From Uloborus plumipes (lineage: Eukaryota > Arthropoda > Arachnida > Araneae > Uloboridae), in assembly GCA_038373865.1 (NCBI GenBank), contig JAXGGA010000028.1, positions 186,001 through 250,000 of the forward strand: a stretch of 64,000 nt of DNA. The letters run 5' to 3'. Position 1 is the first letter of the stretch; every line of letters begins with the position of its first letter. Both the position numbers and the translations under genes were made by a program. Shown here piece after piece: positions 10,826-22,408 of this stretch. The notes under the pieces are model-generated. The model did not search any database. It worked only from the letters and a program-made list of their open reading frames with translations, and had not been told where the DNA came from.

Positions 10826-12615
10826 CCCATTAATGCCTGACATTTTTTTTTTCAACGATACTTTGTATACTGGTTACAAATAGTGTTTAATGGACAGGAA
10901 AAATAGTTAAAAAATTATCATGTAAAAAATAAATTTTTTATTTAAGAAAGAAAAATCGTCCCTAAAAAGGGACGCTAGGCACCAGAGGGTACATACTTTT
11001 TTACCAAAATTTTTTTTCTGTCTACGATGTAATATTAAAAATGACAATTTATAAGAAGAAATAAAAGCAGCAATTAACATAAACTGGGAAGTAGATTCAG
11101 AGAACAAGGAAATATTGGTGTTGTTGAGTATGAAAGTCAGCAAAACATTTGTTCTGCAAACCTACGTATTGCATTTGCTGCATTCCGATAAGCTCTTTTA
11201 CTTCAATGGGCACATCTTACCTGAGTCTTATTTAAAGCAATATAACAACTAGCCCCATAATACCTAACTCAACTCTCTTGAGCTCAATGCATGTTGTACA
11301 GCAGCTTCTAAAATAAAAATGAAGAGCGGCTACCACTATTTTTTAGAGTGGATCAAAAACCGGTAGTTCCCGATATTTGATGCATGGGATCTTTTTCCCT
11401 ATGCAACGATTGTATTGAGCAACCATATATATTTGGTTCATCAATTTCACTTACTTTCTTTTCGCTATTGGACAATCGCTTAGCCTTTACAATAGGATAA
11501 ACTCCATGAAGATTCAATGCAATAGTTATGACATTGCTATTATTCCACCGAACAAACGTAATATTATTTTACCTGTCATCGACATTTATTCAAAACTTCC
11601 TCTCTTTTCTTTTTTGAACAACGTAACTTTAGTTCATGAGCATTTTTTAATCCGATTCTTGCACAACACCTTGCTGAGACAAATAATCACGTAGGAGCGC
11701 AAGAGAAGTAAATAAATTGTCACAGTAGAGATCAAAATTGGCATGCTCAGGGAATTCTGAAATTAAATCTGCAACCCCCCCCCCCTTTCCCAAACAACAG
11801 ACACATATGCAATCCTTGAATTCTTCATCAAGGTGAAATGCTAAGCTTCTGAAACAGCTTAGGGCTTCTTCCCCCCAACAGTCAGACTAAACAATAATAA
11901 ACACCTAAATGCATAATGGAAAAGTAATTAAATACAACGAATAATTAGTGTTTTAAAGAATTACATTTTTGAAATAGCTTTCTTTCAAAATTTACCTTGA
12001 ATATTTTTTGTAATTAAAAAAAAAGAAGAGACAATATTTAAGAACATTGTATAATTAAGTTTATATATATTAATTAATTTAATGTAATTAGATTTTGAAA
12101 ATAAAATAAGTTTTAAAAATGACAATTATTATCTGTTTTTCAGTCTAAAAACATTTACTAACTTCTTTTGATATAAATTATAGATTCTAAGCAAGAAATC
12201 AGCAACGGTTAAACAATGCAGCCTTTGGTGCCTAGCGTCCCTTTTTAGGGACGTTCTTAAATTGCTATAAAATCCTAAAAAAATTTAAAATTTACAAAAT
12301 TGCAAAAAAAGGTAAACTAAAACATCGATCAAAGTAGCACATATATCAAACACAGATAGATTTACTTGTTAATAACTTTAAAAACTTAGCTTTTTGTTCT
12401 TGAGATTGTGAATGATGTAATTTTTGATAAAGATCATAATCAAATGGTTACAGATCACACTTTACAGCGGTTATGTGCTGCAATCTGTTAATACAGAATT
12501 GAAGCAATACCAAAGTAATATTTGAACACAATTATTTGGTTGAAACGTTCATTTTTGGAAAATTCAGACACACTTTTTGGACCGTCCCTAAAAAGGGACG
12601 CTAGGCATTAATGGG
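10826..12615. mobile_element. piggyBac-superfamily transposon, degraded
   Basis: Perfect 13-bp inverted ends CCCATTAATGCCT / AGGCATTAATGGG flanked by TTAA on both sides (10822-10825, 12616-12619). Inside each end is the palindromic motif CGTCCCTAAAAAGGGACG followed by CTAGGCA: direct at 10957-10981 and 12583-12607, inverted at 12229-12253. A broken transposase lies between them on the minus strand. Total 1.79 kb. Confidence 0.9.
11200..11800 (-). pseudogene. piggyBac transposase remnant
   Basis: The minus strand reads VADLISEFPEHANF, DLYCDNLFTSLALLRDYLSQ and QGV before an in-frame stop. After further stops it resumes as ITFVRWNNSNVITIALNLHG, VYPIVKAKRLSNSEKKVSEI, DEPNIY. These match the DNxFTSxxLL and RWxDNxxVTxxSNxHG...VKRxSxxEKK blocks of piggyBac transposases. 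The N-terminal third is absent and a C-run (11776-11787) interrupts the upstream side. It is certainly inactive. Confidence 0.75.
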
Positions 12616-12924
12616 TTAAAAAAAGAACTATATTCAATTAAAATAACGAGTGATTATTCTTGTTTTGAAATATTTTACTCGATCTGATTTATTGAGCAAT
12701 CAAGATTGCTTACTGATTTTACTTTGTCGCTGCCACGTGCTATTTTTATTCTTTTTTTGATTGGTAGATAGTAAATACCGTGATTCATTTTTTATGCGAT
12801 GAAGGGCCATGGAGTTCGATCTCTTTTATTTCCGTGGAGCAGAAACTACACCAAATTAACAACCGAAATAAATAAAAAAAAAAAAGGTTTTTTTTTCTAG
12901 GCAACTGAAAAATTATGAACTTAC

Positions 12925-13111
12925 CGTTGTGGGCAATGCAGGATGATGACGGAGATATTTCTTCCACTGCTGTTGATGTTGTTCATAATGTGGCCCTAAT
13001 GCTGAGTAATGTTGATGAAGTTGTCGGCAAATGTAATGCAATATGAGGCTCTCTTCTCCATAGCTGCGGCGAAACCCTAAGGCATCCACATGCACTAGTC
13101 CTCGCGCTAGA
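12925..13111 (-). CDS. TBC1D2B: TBC1D2-like exon G: segment before the TBC core
   Basis: A 187-nt exon entered through CTTCTCTTTTCAG and left through ACAACG|GTAAGT in phase 0. It encodes LARGLVHVDALGFRRSYGEE, then a helical His/Gln-rich stretch including HYICRQLHQHYSALGPHYEQ and WKKYLRHHPALPTT. The DALGFRRSY part occupies the place of the conserved (E)YDxYGFxT segment that precedes the TBC domain in TBC1D2 proteins. Confidence 0.85.
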
Positions 13112-14075
13112 CTGAAAAGAGAAGTTTGCAAATGTATTCAACCCTAAAACTAAGTGCACAGTAGGGAGAAATGACTTAAAATATAAAGAATTTTAGTAAG
13201 AAAAAGTTAACTCACCACATAAAAAGTAATTAACCCGATATACATCACAAAGAAAAATTTAGAACGGCACTTAAGTTATTAGCTTCAGAAAAATATTTTA
13301 ATTTAAGAAAGTTAGTTTTAATATTTACCCTTTTACAAGCATGCTTTGTATATTGTGAAACAATTTTAAAGTAGTAGCATTATAAAGATGCGAAAACAAT
13401 TTGCTTTTTTAAAGAATATCTATGTAAACGTTGCGTTAAAATAGTTTATAGTATCTGTTCAATCCTAACAAACAAATGCATTCAAAAGAAGTACATGTCT
13501 TTTAAATCACAAATCTAAAGTACATATCAAAAATATCAAAGGGAAAAAAATCCAAAAGTTGTGAATTGAAATCTATTAATTGCATTATGTTTGTTACGAA
13601 AACGTAAAAAAATTCCAACGAATTTATTTCTACCTTCTTTCTTGTACAAATAAGAATAAATGCAAATATGAAGAACTAATGCACTAGTCAGTGAAAGAGT
13701 CTAAGACTAAAAATTAACGAACAACCACATATAGTTTGGAAGTAATACAAACACAAAAATGGAGACTTAATGAGTGAAAAAGTCTTAGTTCAAAAATTAA
13801 AGAAGAAAAAAATACTGCTATGTTGTTTGGATAACATTAGTTGCTTATAATCAGAGAAAAAGGTAGAGATGGATCAAAAAGTATGTAAATAACATCAAAA
13901 TCTCGATGCTTCACTATATTTGACAAAATTAACAAGGGGGAAAACAGTATTTAATACTGCAATCAGCAATAATTTCATTAAAATATTATAAGCTGAAAAA
14001 AGTATGCTATAGTGAGTATTTTCATTTGCTGTTTTCAAAATAAAAATTAGACGAAAAGTTTTTCTATTTACTTAC
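13112..14075. other. Intron between exons F and G
   Basis: A 964-nt A+T-rich intron. No repeat, RNA or coding signal was recognised. Confidence 0.7.
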
Positions 14076-14146
14076 TTATCGTAAATGGGTAATGTAGGAT
14101 TGATTTTTCTGGCTTCTTCTAGTAGAGATAGCACCCGCTCTTTGTG
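14076..14146 (-). CDS. TBC1D2B: TBC1D2-like exon F: pre-TBC segment
   Basis: A 71-nt exon entered through TTTTTCTCTAG in phase 0 and left through GATAA|GTAAGT. It encodes HKERVLSLLEEARKINPTLP followed by IYD and two bases of an Asn codon that exon G completes. The alternative GT four bases downstream would add an in-frame TAA, which fixes the donor. The segment is a short amphipathic helix linking coiled coil and TBC domain. Confidence 0.85.
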
Positions 14147-15117
14147 CTAGAGAAAAATAAAATGTCAAACAAACATGAAAAAATGCAATAAAAATGTTTC
14201 AAACTTAATGTTATTGAGGTTTTTAATTAAAAAAATAATGAAATATTTTCACGTATTTAAATCTGTGATATTATAAGTTAATAATTAATGTTTTTAAAAT
14301 TAGTTTTACGTTACGTTTTAGGAAGAAAAAATACTCGTAGTACATTGCTTCATGTGGAAAAAAATCTCGTAAAACTATAAACATGAAATTTTAAGATATA
14401 TTCGAGATATTACTCAGAAAAAGCTGCCAGAAATGGTTAAGAAAAGTTTAAAACGATAAAACTGAGCAAATTTCGTGTAAAATTCTCAGAAAAGCTCATA
14501 ACATAACCCAGGAAAACTTTACCGAGCTAATTTAAATAATGGATGAAATGTAAGCAAATGTTGCTTTTAAGCAGCTCGGAATATTACTGAGAGCGATTCC
14601 AAGGCATTACTTAGTAATATTAAAGTAGGTAAACAAGTTTAAGTGTTACTAGCTATATCACTGAAAAGAGAAATAGCAAGGATTTTTCTGAAAAAGCAAG
14701 CAGAATCTTGAAAATAATGATAATCAGGGTTTGTAGAGAGCATTTATACAACAATACTGCAAGCATTGCTTTACCACTGTTTCAAAATGCAAGCAATGTG
14801 TTAAACTAATTTTTTTCATATGAATATTTTGCAAAGTATTACCCTAAGGCAGATATTTAATTGCAAAATTCACGCTTTTGCCATTGTTTTTCTCTGATAA
14901 GACTGTATCTCTTCGAACGAGAGAGCTTGGAGGCAGCTTACTCGGCAGAACCATAAGTTCTGAAGAAGAGTTTTGCTTGCGGTGTAAAAAGGAAAGCATA
15001 CATTTTAAATAATATATATATTGCTAATATTAAGATTTTGATGTCTCAACAGCGTGAAAAAATACAATTTATAAAATATGTATATTTTATCATTTATAAA
15101 ATAAATGAACTAAGGTG

Positions 15118-17075
15118 TCATATATCTGTACCTCAGAACCAGAATGACATAAGTTCAAAAAGGGCGATTTTCACTTCAATTACACTGTTCGACAAAAAAA
15201 AACCTTGAAAATGCTTCTGGTATTTTGAAGGCTGATTCTTATGTAAAATGACCCCCTGAATCCGAATATGACCCCCGTTTTCCCCCATCACGTCCCATTT
15301 TTTTTTAAAACGCCCTCCTTTTTTTTTCATTTTTCCTTAGTTTCAGGGCTATTATTTTTTTTTGGAGGGTAAAGGAGCCTTATATTCACCAATAATTTTT
15401 TTTGGATGTCAAGAGAGACTCAAAGTTTAAAATCATGAGCACCGAGAAAAAATCGGGGAACTTGGGGGGGCGTGGCCCCCCAAAATATTTGAAAAATCAC
15501 CAAAAACGATCTTTTTATTCTAGTTTCTTTAAAAAGACCTTTAAAACATTTTTTTCGGTGCAGAACCAGAGTATAGGATCCGGTCCTATGGCTCCTGGGT
15601 CAGAAAAAATTTTCACGCTGTAAAATTTTTAAAAAAAAATAAAATAATGCTTTAAAAATCGCACTTTGCACTCGAGTTTTAAAGCAGGTCTTCAGTCAAA
15701 AAAAAAACAAAATTGTGGCTGATTCTTATGTCAAATGACCCCCTATTTCCAAATATGAACTCAGTTTCCCCCCTCCACCCCCTCTTTCCAGAGAGTCCCC
15801 CCCCCCAATTCAGAGTCATTTTACTAATTTGGAGGGGAAAAGTACATTACGTAACCCGTTAACATAATTCTAAAAGGCAACAGAGGTTCAAAGTTCAAAA
15901 TCATGTACATGTGTACCAAAAATATAAACTAGGGCGGTATACCTCCCCCCTACCCCCCCCCCAAAAAAAAAGAAAAGAAAATTCAATACTCTGATTTTTC
16001 ACAAGGATTCAATACTCTGATTTTTCAAAAAAAAAAAAAAAAAGGTTTAAAACGTCTCTTAGAAAAACAAGAAAAGAAGATTTTTTTTTTTTGGGGGGGG
16101 GGGGGTACACCGCCATAGTTTATATTTTTGGTACACATGTACATGATTTTGAACTTTGAACCTCTGTTGCCTTTTAGAATTATGTTAACGGGTTACGTAA
16201 TGTACTTTTCCCCTCCGAATTAGTAAAATGACTCTCAATTGGGGGGGGGGGGGGAACTCTCTGGAAAGAGGGGGTGGAGGGGGGAAACTGAGGTCATATT
16301 TGGAAATAAGGGGTCATTTGACATAAGAATCAGCCACAATTTTGTTTTTTTTTGGCCGAAGACCTGCTTTAAAACTCGAGTGCAAAGTGCGACTTTTAAA
16401 GCATTATTTTATTTTTTTTTTTAAATTTTACAGCGTGAAAATTTTTTTTGACCCAGGAGCCATAGGAACGGATCCTATACTCTGGTTCTGCACCGAAAAA
16501 ATGTTTTAAAGGTCTTTTTAAAGAAACTAGAATAAAAAGATCGTTTTTGGTGATTTTTCAAATATTTTGGGGGCCACGCCCCCCCCCCCAAGTTCCCCGA
16601 TTTTTTTCTCGGTGCTCATGAATTTAAACTTTGAGTCTCTCTTGACCTTCAAAAAAATTTATTGGTGAATATAAGGCTCCTTTCCCCTCAAAAAAATATA
16701 ATAGCCCTGAAACTAAGGAAAAATGAAAAAAAAAAGGGGGGCGTTTTAAAAAAAATTGGGACGTGATGGGGGAAAACGGGAGTCATATTCGGATTCAGGG
16801 GGTCATTTTACATAAGAATCAGCCTTCAAAATACCAGAAGCATTTTCAAGGGTTTTTTTTGTCGAACAGTGTTATTGAATTGTATGTAGAATCTTTTTTC
16901 GCATCAACATACGATAGCGTGATTCTATGAAAGAAATTCTTTCACAACTATTTAGCAGCATTGAAAGAGCGTGAGTTCCATCCTTTGCATGCGTCCGATT
17001 ATCGTTTTCGCCCTCTCCTGAAAAGTTACGAAACTTTGACTTACGTTTAGCCTGGTTCTGAGGTACAGATATGTC
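15118..17075. mobile_element. Dispersed repeat interrupted by a foldback element
   Basis: Outer inverted pair CTGTACCTCAGAACCAG (15128-15144) and CTGGTTCTGAGGTACAG (17052-17068). Removing the 1.69-kb insertion leaves about 270 bp that resembles 46215-46430, which shares GGCGATT(A)TTTTCACTT, (A)GAATCTT...CGCATC and AAAGAGCG(T/C)(G/T)AGT. The 46-kb copy is thus a paralogous empty site. Confidence 0.6.
15183..16871. mobile_element. 1.69-kb foldback (palindromic) element with CACTG ends
   Basis: The ends CACTGTTCGACAAAAAAAAA and (rev.) TTTTTTTTGTCGAACAGTG are flanked by TTA on both sides (15180-15182, 16872-16874), a likely 3-bp target duplication. The left arm (about 15183-15970) and right arm (about 16085-16871) are near-perfect inverted copies, so about 93% of the element folds into one hairpin with a short A/T- and G-rich loop. 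Each arm contains two diverged blocks beginning GGCTGATTCTTATGT(A/C)AAAT and G/C homopolymers. CACTG ends with a 3-bp duplication fit the EnSpm/CACTA type, but no transposase is present. Confidence 0.8.
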
Positions 17076-17232
17076 CCACAATGGCTCTTTAAGACTCATC
17101 GCGAACGGTTTTTCTAAGCACAATCAAGGTTCACTACAAATTAAATTTTGCGTGGGACCGGCTTTTACGCAATTTAATTTCAATGGAGTCAAGTATTGTC
17201 CCACAAGCTACATTACTTGTCAACAATTATTA

Positions 17233-17640
17233 CACTGCAAAAAATAGGCCGTTGTTTTTTCAGTATAATAGCAACAGATAACGAGCAGCAAAGGTTCCAG
17301 TTTTAAACTGTAAAATGCACAGTAATAAGCAGTAAAACTAGCAATTTTACAGTTTATTATAGGAAAGCAGCAATTTTAGTTTATTACCATAATTTTCCAG
17401 TTTATTACCACAAAATAAGCTGTATTATGCTGTAAAAACAACAGTGTAATACTGGCAGCAGAGGTTCCAGTTTAAAATTGTAAAATAAACAGTAATAAAA
17501 TGTAAAATTAGCAATTTTACAGTTCATTACTGTAAATCAGAAATTTCACAATTTATTAGTGAAAACTTAGCAATTTTTAGTTTGTAACTATGAAGTTAGC
17601 TGTATAAATACTGCAGAAACAGCATCCATTTTTTACAGTG
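17233..17640. mobile_element. CACTG...CAGTG MITE, copy 2
   Basis: Starts CACTGCAAAAAATAGGCCGT after TTA and ends TTTTTTACAGTG before TAG. It shows the family signature GGTTCCAGTTTTAAACTG, ACAGTTTATTA and GTAATACTGGCAGCAGAGGT. It is 408 bp, non-coding, in the intron upstream of exon F. Confidence 0.75.
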
Positions 17641-17911
17641 TAGCCTAATGCTTGTCTAGTGCAAGAATATTCGTAGTCATTTGTGTTGTAGATGGTTCAT
17701 GCCGTTGTAATAAAGCTAGTAGAAGGTGAAAATCCAACATTAATCTTAGGAGCCCATGTTCCGTACTGCTCAGCGTCTAATTTACTGCTGATTAAAGTGG
17801 TTTACACAACTTCATACACCATTTTCTTCGTAATTAATGATGACCAAGGATAAAATAATTAACTGTAATTAATCTTCACACTTTTTATGCAACGAAAAAT
17901 GATCTGCTTAC

Positions 17912-18044
17912 CCTGTTTCCTCCGTAATGATACACTTCCATGATTTCCGGTCCATCCGAATTATTTATGCGCAAGGATGATTGCATTAGAAAGACGTAGT
18001 CCCTTTTCAACTGATCCACCTCCGCCTCAAGTAATCTCATCTGT
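17912..18044 (-). CDS. TBC1D2B: TBC1D2-like exon E: end of coiled coil
   Basis: A 133-nt exon entered through TCTCTTTTAG and left through AACAGG|GTAAGC in phase 0. After completing Gln it reads QMRLLEAEVDQLKRDYVFLM, then QSSLRINNSDGPEIMEVYHY and GGNR. The heptad pattern ends about halfway. A second AG lies four bases downstream of the chosen acceptor, but using it would break the phase with exon D, so 18044 is preferred. Confidence 0.85.
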
Positions 18045-19052
18045 CTAAAAGAGATCAGATCGAGTCACTGTAAAAAGCGGCATTTTGTGCTACAAGGGTC
18101 TAAGAAGCTAAATGTCCACGCTTTCAACATATTTATTCGGAAACAATATAGTAAAAGCATAACGAAATAAAGATACAGGGAAGCACCGTTAGTAGGTTTT
18201 TCTCTTTTACGTTTTTGATTAAAGTAGAGTTCAATACGTATTATCGTATCTGTTATACGTTTTTTTTCATTTATGCGTTTTTTTACAACGGCCTTTCGAA
18301 AACGTATAAACGGTGCTTCACTGTGCGTAACATAAAGTGAGAAATTATGCAAAATTATCATCACATCGAACTCAAAATTTCTAAATAGTAATGATGTATG
18401 AGATAAATGTATATAATGTTTCTCCGTTTGAAATCTAGTTTCAAAGAGAGAAATGAGCTTGAATAAAATGTATTGCATTTTACTTGCGGCACTTTTTGAG
18501 AAACTTAAAAGTAAAATTACCACTACTCAGCATTTTCTCAAAAACTTCTAAAATGTCTAGCAATAAATAGACATTTGACTGATCTATCAAAAGAAAAAAA
18601 AACTTTTTGATTACTTTCCGTAAGAGAGATGTATCCATTCTAATACTTTTTAGAGTTAGCTTTAATCTAGAGTACAACATGCACTCCTATCAATATTTTG
18701 CATCATACAATGCAGGGAGCAACTAAACTGTTGACTTTTACATGAAGAGAGTGATTCATATTACTATGAATCACCATGAGAGAGATCATGGTGATTCATA
18801 GAATACATATCATGAATATACCATGAGAGAGATCATGGCTAACCGTTTTATAACAACGGTTAGAGATGAAGGGAATAACTATACACTGTTAAAAAAAACC
18901 CTGAATTTTCAGGAAGATTTTTACTGATTTTAACAGTAAATTTCCGTTTTCGTTTCAAAACAGAACTTTTCCTTGAAAAAACGGAACTATTCCGTGAATT
19001 ACCTAGTTGGAGAAACAAAAAACGGAATTTACCCGGTTTTGTGGTTGAAATA

Positions 19053-20270
19053 CACTGAAGTGACAAAAGTCATGGGATACCTCTTAATATCGTGTCGGCC
19101 CTCCTTTTGCCCGGCGAAGTGCAACAACTCGACGTGGCATGGACTCAACAAGTCGTTGGAAGTCTTCTGCAGGAATATTGAGCCATGCTGTCTCGATAGA
19201 CGTCCATAATTGTGAAAGCGTTGATGGGGCAGGATTTTGGGCACGAACAGACCTCTCCATGGTGTCCCATAAATGCTCAATGGGATTCATGTCGGGCGAT
19301 CTAGGTGGCCAAATCATTCGTTGGAATTGTCCAGAATTTTCTTCAAACCAATTGCGAACAGTTGTGGCCCGGTGACATGGCGCATTGTCATCCATAAAAA
19401 TCTCATCGTTGTTTGGGTACATGAAGTCCATGAATGGCTGCAAGTGATCTCCAAGTAGCTGCACATAAGCATTTCCAGTCAATGTTCGGTCCAGTCGCAC
19501 TAGAGGACCAAGTCCATGCCATGAAAAAACAGCCCACACCATTACGGAGCCACCACCAGCTTGAACAGTGCCTTGCTGACAGTTTGGGTCCATGGCTTCG
19601 TGGGGTCTGCGCCACACTCGAACCCTACCATCGGCTCTTACCAGCTGAAATCGTGACTCATCGGACCAGGCCACGGTTTTCCATTCATCTAGGGACCAAC
19701 CGATATGCTCACGTGCCCACGAGAGTCGCTGCAAGCGATGTCGTTCTGTCAGTAAAGGCACTCGAGTCGGTCTTCTGCTGGAATAGCCCAAGAAATCCAA
19801 ATTTCTCCGCACAGTTCTAGCAGACACGTCCATTGTACGTCCCACATTGATTTCTACGGTGATTTGACGCAGTGTTGCTTGTCTGTTAGAATTTACGACT
19901 CTTTGCAGACGTCGCCGGTCTCGATCTTTAAGTGCAGGCGGTCGACCACTGCGCTGTCCATGGTGGGATGTTATGCCTGAAATTTCATACTCTCGGCACA
20001 CTCTTGACACAGTGGATCTGGGAATGTTGAATTCTCTAACGATTTCCGTAATGGCATGACCCATGCGTCTAGCTCCAACTAACATTCCGCGTTCAAAGTC
20101 TGTTAATTCACGTCGTGCGGTCATCATCACGTTAAAACCTCTTCACATGAATAACTTGAACAGAAATGAAAGCTCTGTAAAAGCACTGCGCATTTATACC
20201 TGTTCTATGCGATGCTACTGCCATCTGAAAATTTGCATATTGCTATCCCATGACTTTTGTCACTTCAGTG
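19053..20270. mobile_element. Complete Tc1-like element, DD36E spacing
   Basis: Perfect inverted ends of 27 bp beginning CACTGAAGTGACAAAAGTCA (19053-19079 and 20244-20270), each flanked by TA, the Tc1/mariner target. A single uninterrupted transposase frame on the minus strand fills most of the 1218 bp. Perfect ends, intact frame and TA duplication suggest recent insertion and possible activity. Confidence 0.93.
19084..20130 (-). CDS. Tc1/mariner-superfamily transposase, DD36E type, intact 348 aa
   Basis: Cut-and-paste DNA transposase that binds its inverted ends and inserts at TA. Residues about 8-50 form the first helix-turn-helix (FERGMLVGARRMGHAITEIV...STVSRVC) and about 66-115 the second, separated by the basic GRPP box at 62-65. 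The DDE catalytic domain follows: D157 in AWSDESRF, D248 in FMDDNAPCH, E285 in SPDMNPIEHLW. Exactly 36 residues lie between the second D and the E, instead of 34 in classical Tc1; this is the spacing of the DD36E (Incomer) group. Length is usual for the superfamily. Three methionines open the frame, so the precise start is uncertain by two codons. It is far more G+C-rich than its surroundings, consistent with a recent mobile arrival. Confidence 0.95.
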   Translation of the reverse strand: MMMTARRELTDFERGMLVGARRMGHAITEIVREFNIPRSTVSRVCREYEISGITSHHGQRSGRPPALKDRDRRRLQRVVNSNRQATLRQITVEINVGRTMDVSARTVRRNLDFLGYSSRRPTRVPLLTERHRLQRLSWAREHIGWSLDEWKTVAWSDESRFQLVRADGRVRVWRRPHEAMDPNCQQGTVQAGGGSVMVWAVFSWHGLGPLVRLDRTLTGNAYVQLLGDHLQPFMDFMYPNNDEIFMDDNAPCHRATTVRNWFEENSGQFQRMIWPPRSPDMNPIEHLWDTMERSVRAQNPAPSTLSQLWTSIETAWLNIPAEDFQRLVESMPRRVVALRRAKGGPTRY

Positions 20271-21870
20271 TATAACCGAACGAGTGAGTTAGATACAGTC
20301 TGAAGAGACTTGCGCTTGCGCAGAAACGACGGCAGCATAAATGATTCATAACTGAATCAAAGTGCGCAGCAAAAGTAACGCAAAGTCATCGAGAATTAAT
20401 GTGCATGTTTACGCTTCTGTGAAAGCTGTATTATTCGCATTAGCATGGAAAAGAGGACATCTGGTGTCTCGTCGTTTGGATAGCTACTTTACAAAAAACA
20501 TCACTGTCGAATGTTATTTAATCGTGTTCCTCAGGACGTTATTATGTGTGCGCCATTTTGTTTCAATTTGAAAATGCTTCGTCGAAGAGCGTTGACTATT
20601 GTGATAGCATTCGAAGAAGAATTGTTTCAGGATTCTGCATAGTTAATCAAATTGACTGGAAAAATAATTTGGATCTTTTCATGTGTTATTCGGTATCCAG
20701 CATTTTCTAGCTCAACATTTTTAAGAAGACTTCGTTTATGGCAATGGATAGAATCAAAATGGGCAACAAAAGGGCGTGTTAGTATATTTTAAAATCTACT
20801 CGCTCTATTGTTGCCTTTTTTGATCAACAAAAATTTAAAATTTTTATTTAAGAGGTAAGAATTTTTATTTTTGTTACTGCTATTTTTATTTTAATCTGAG
20901 TCCAGACTTAACAGTTAGTTATTTCATGATGTAAACCAATTGTGCATTTTAGTAGTTGCATGTATAAACTTACTGGTGCTGAGGGTTAGTAAAATTTAGT
21001 GAAATGATTTTTGTAATTTTATATCAAGATTTAAAAGCTTAGTTTCAAAACTTAGCTTTTTTACTTTATGACTTTACTTCGTTAATGTGACGAAATTAAT
21101 GTTGTCAAAACTACGAAAATGATTGTCAATTTGACGATACTAGGATAAAGAAATATTTCGCTACATTTGACGAAATTCATCCCCAAAAAATTACGAAATG
21201 TTCGCTCGGGGTATATTCTTGGAAGTGATTTCATCAAAAACAAAGAAAATTCGTTAATTTTGAGAGTGCATTTCTGAAAGTGTTGATCACTATGAACACC
21301 ATAACGTAAATATATATGAAAATAGAGGAAATCAGTAACAATACAGGATTTTTTTTTTTAAGGAACCACGAATGTTTCAAATTCAGAAAGGAAAAAAAGA
21401 ACTTTCGGAAGAACTTAATTTTTATTCAAACATAAGAGAAAATATTTTTAAAATAATGCACCTTGTTAATACTTTTTAATTTTTTGAAGTTATGCGCTCA
21501 GAAATACTATGCATTGATCATTCCATCTTTAAAATATTTGAGTATTTTATGCGAGATTGATGTAATCTTTTCAAAAAAATCATGTTATTTTAATGAACTA
21601 AAATTTTTAATGAAAAAAAAAAAGCCAATTCTTGTATTGCTTTAGTATTTTTTTTAAGGCAAGGTGTTTAAAAGTTTGAAGTATATGAGCGGATATTTTC
21701 AAACTTTTTCTAAAAAACAAAATTCGTAAGAGTTTTAAGTTTACATTTTTGCTCATCATTTTGTCTTATATATATATAATTTTCCGGTGAGCTAGTTTAC
21801 GCTCCTTTTTTAATTGCTCTATTTTTCTGTTTCTCATTTTCCCATATTTTAATCACCCACATTTTTACAT

Positions 21871-22408
21871 TATAGGCTTATACCTATACGCTTATACTTA
21901 TATATGCAAGATGGAAAATTATTGAAATTTTGCAAAATAAACAAGCGCTTTTATAGCAGCTTAATATTAATAGCAAATAATATATGAAAGTTTAATAAAT
22001 TAGTCCTTTAAGTGGCGCAAAATGTGTATATTGGAAAAAACAACAAATGAACAAATTGAAATTTTAAGAAACTTTAGAGAAACATTTGAAAATTTACGAA
22101 ACAATATAAACATATAAAAAGAACAAACGAAAAAGATAAGGCATCACATTACCCATGTTTGTTCTTTTTATATGTTTATATTGTTTCGCAAATTTTCAAA
22201 TGTTTCTTAAAATTTCAATTTATGCATTTGTTGTTCTACACAATCTACGCATTTTGCGACACTTAAAGGACTAATTTATTGAACTTCCATAGATAATTTG
22301 CTATTGATATTAAGCTGCTATAAAAGCGCTTGTTAATTTGCAAAATTTAAATAATTTTCCATCTTGCATGTATACATATAAGTCAAAGCGTATAGGTATA
22401 AGCCTATA
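21871..22408. repeat. Long imperfect hairpin (arms about 255 bp)
   Basis: The left arm (21871-22128) begins TATAGGCTTATACCTATACG and ends GAACAAAC. The right arm (22157-22408) begins GTTTGTTC and ends with the inverted copy CGTATAGGTATAAGCCTATA. The loop is 28 nt. Arms differ by scattered substitutions and small indels. It lies within the CACTG-ended element 18884-22610. Confidence 0.85.

Noticed and set aside
15402..16424. Open frames within the foldback arms
   Set aside because: They arise from mirrored low-complexity sequence and G/C runs, with no family resemblance.
18752..18840. Repeated ACCATGAGAGAGATCATGG words
   Set aside because: Only two short copies; looks like a local duplication without wider structure.
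19139..20275. Several plus-strand frames across the Tc1-like element
   Set aside because: They are antisense shadows of the intact transposase.
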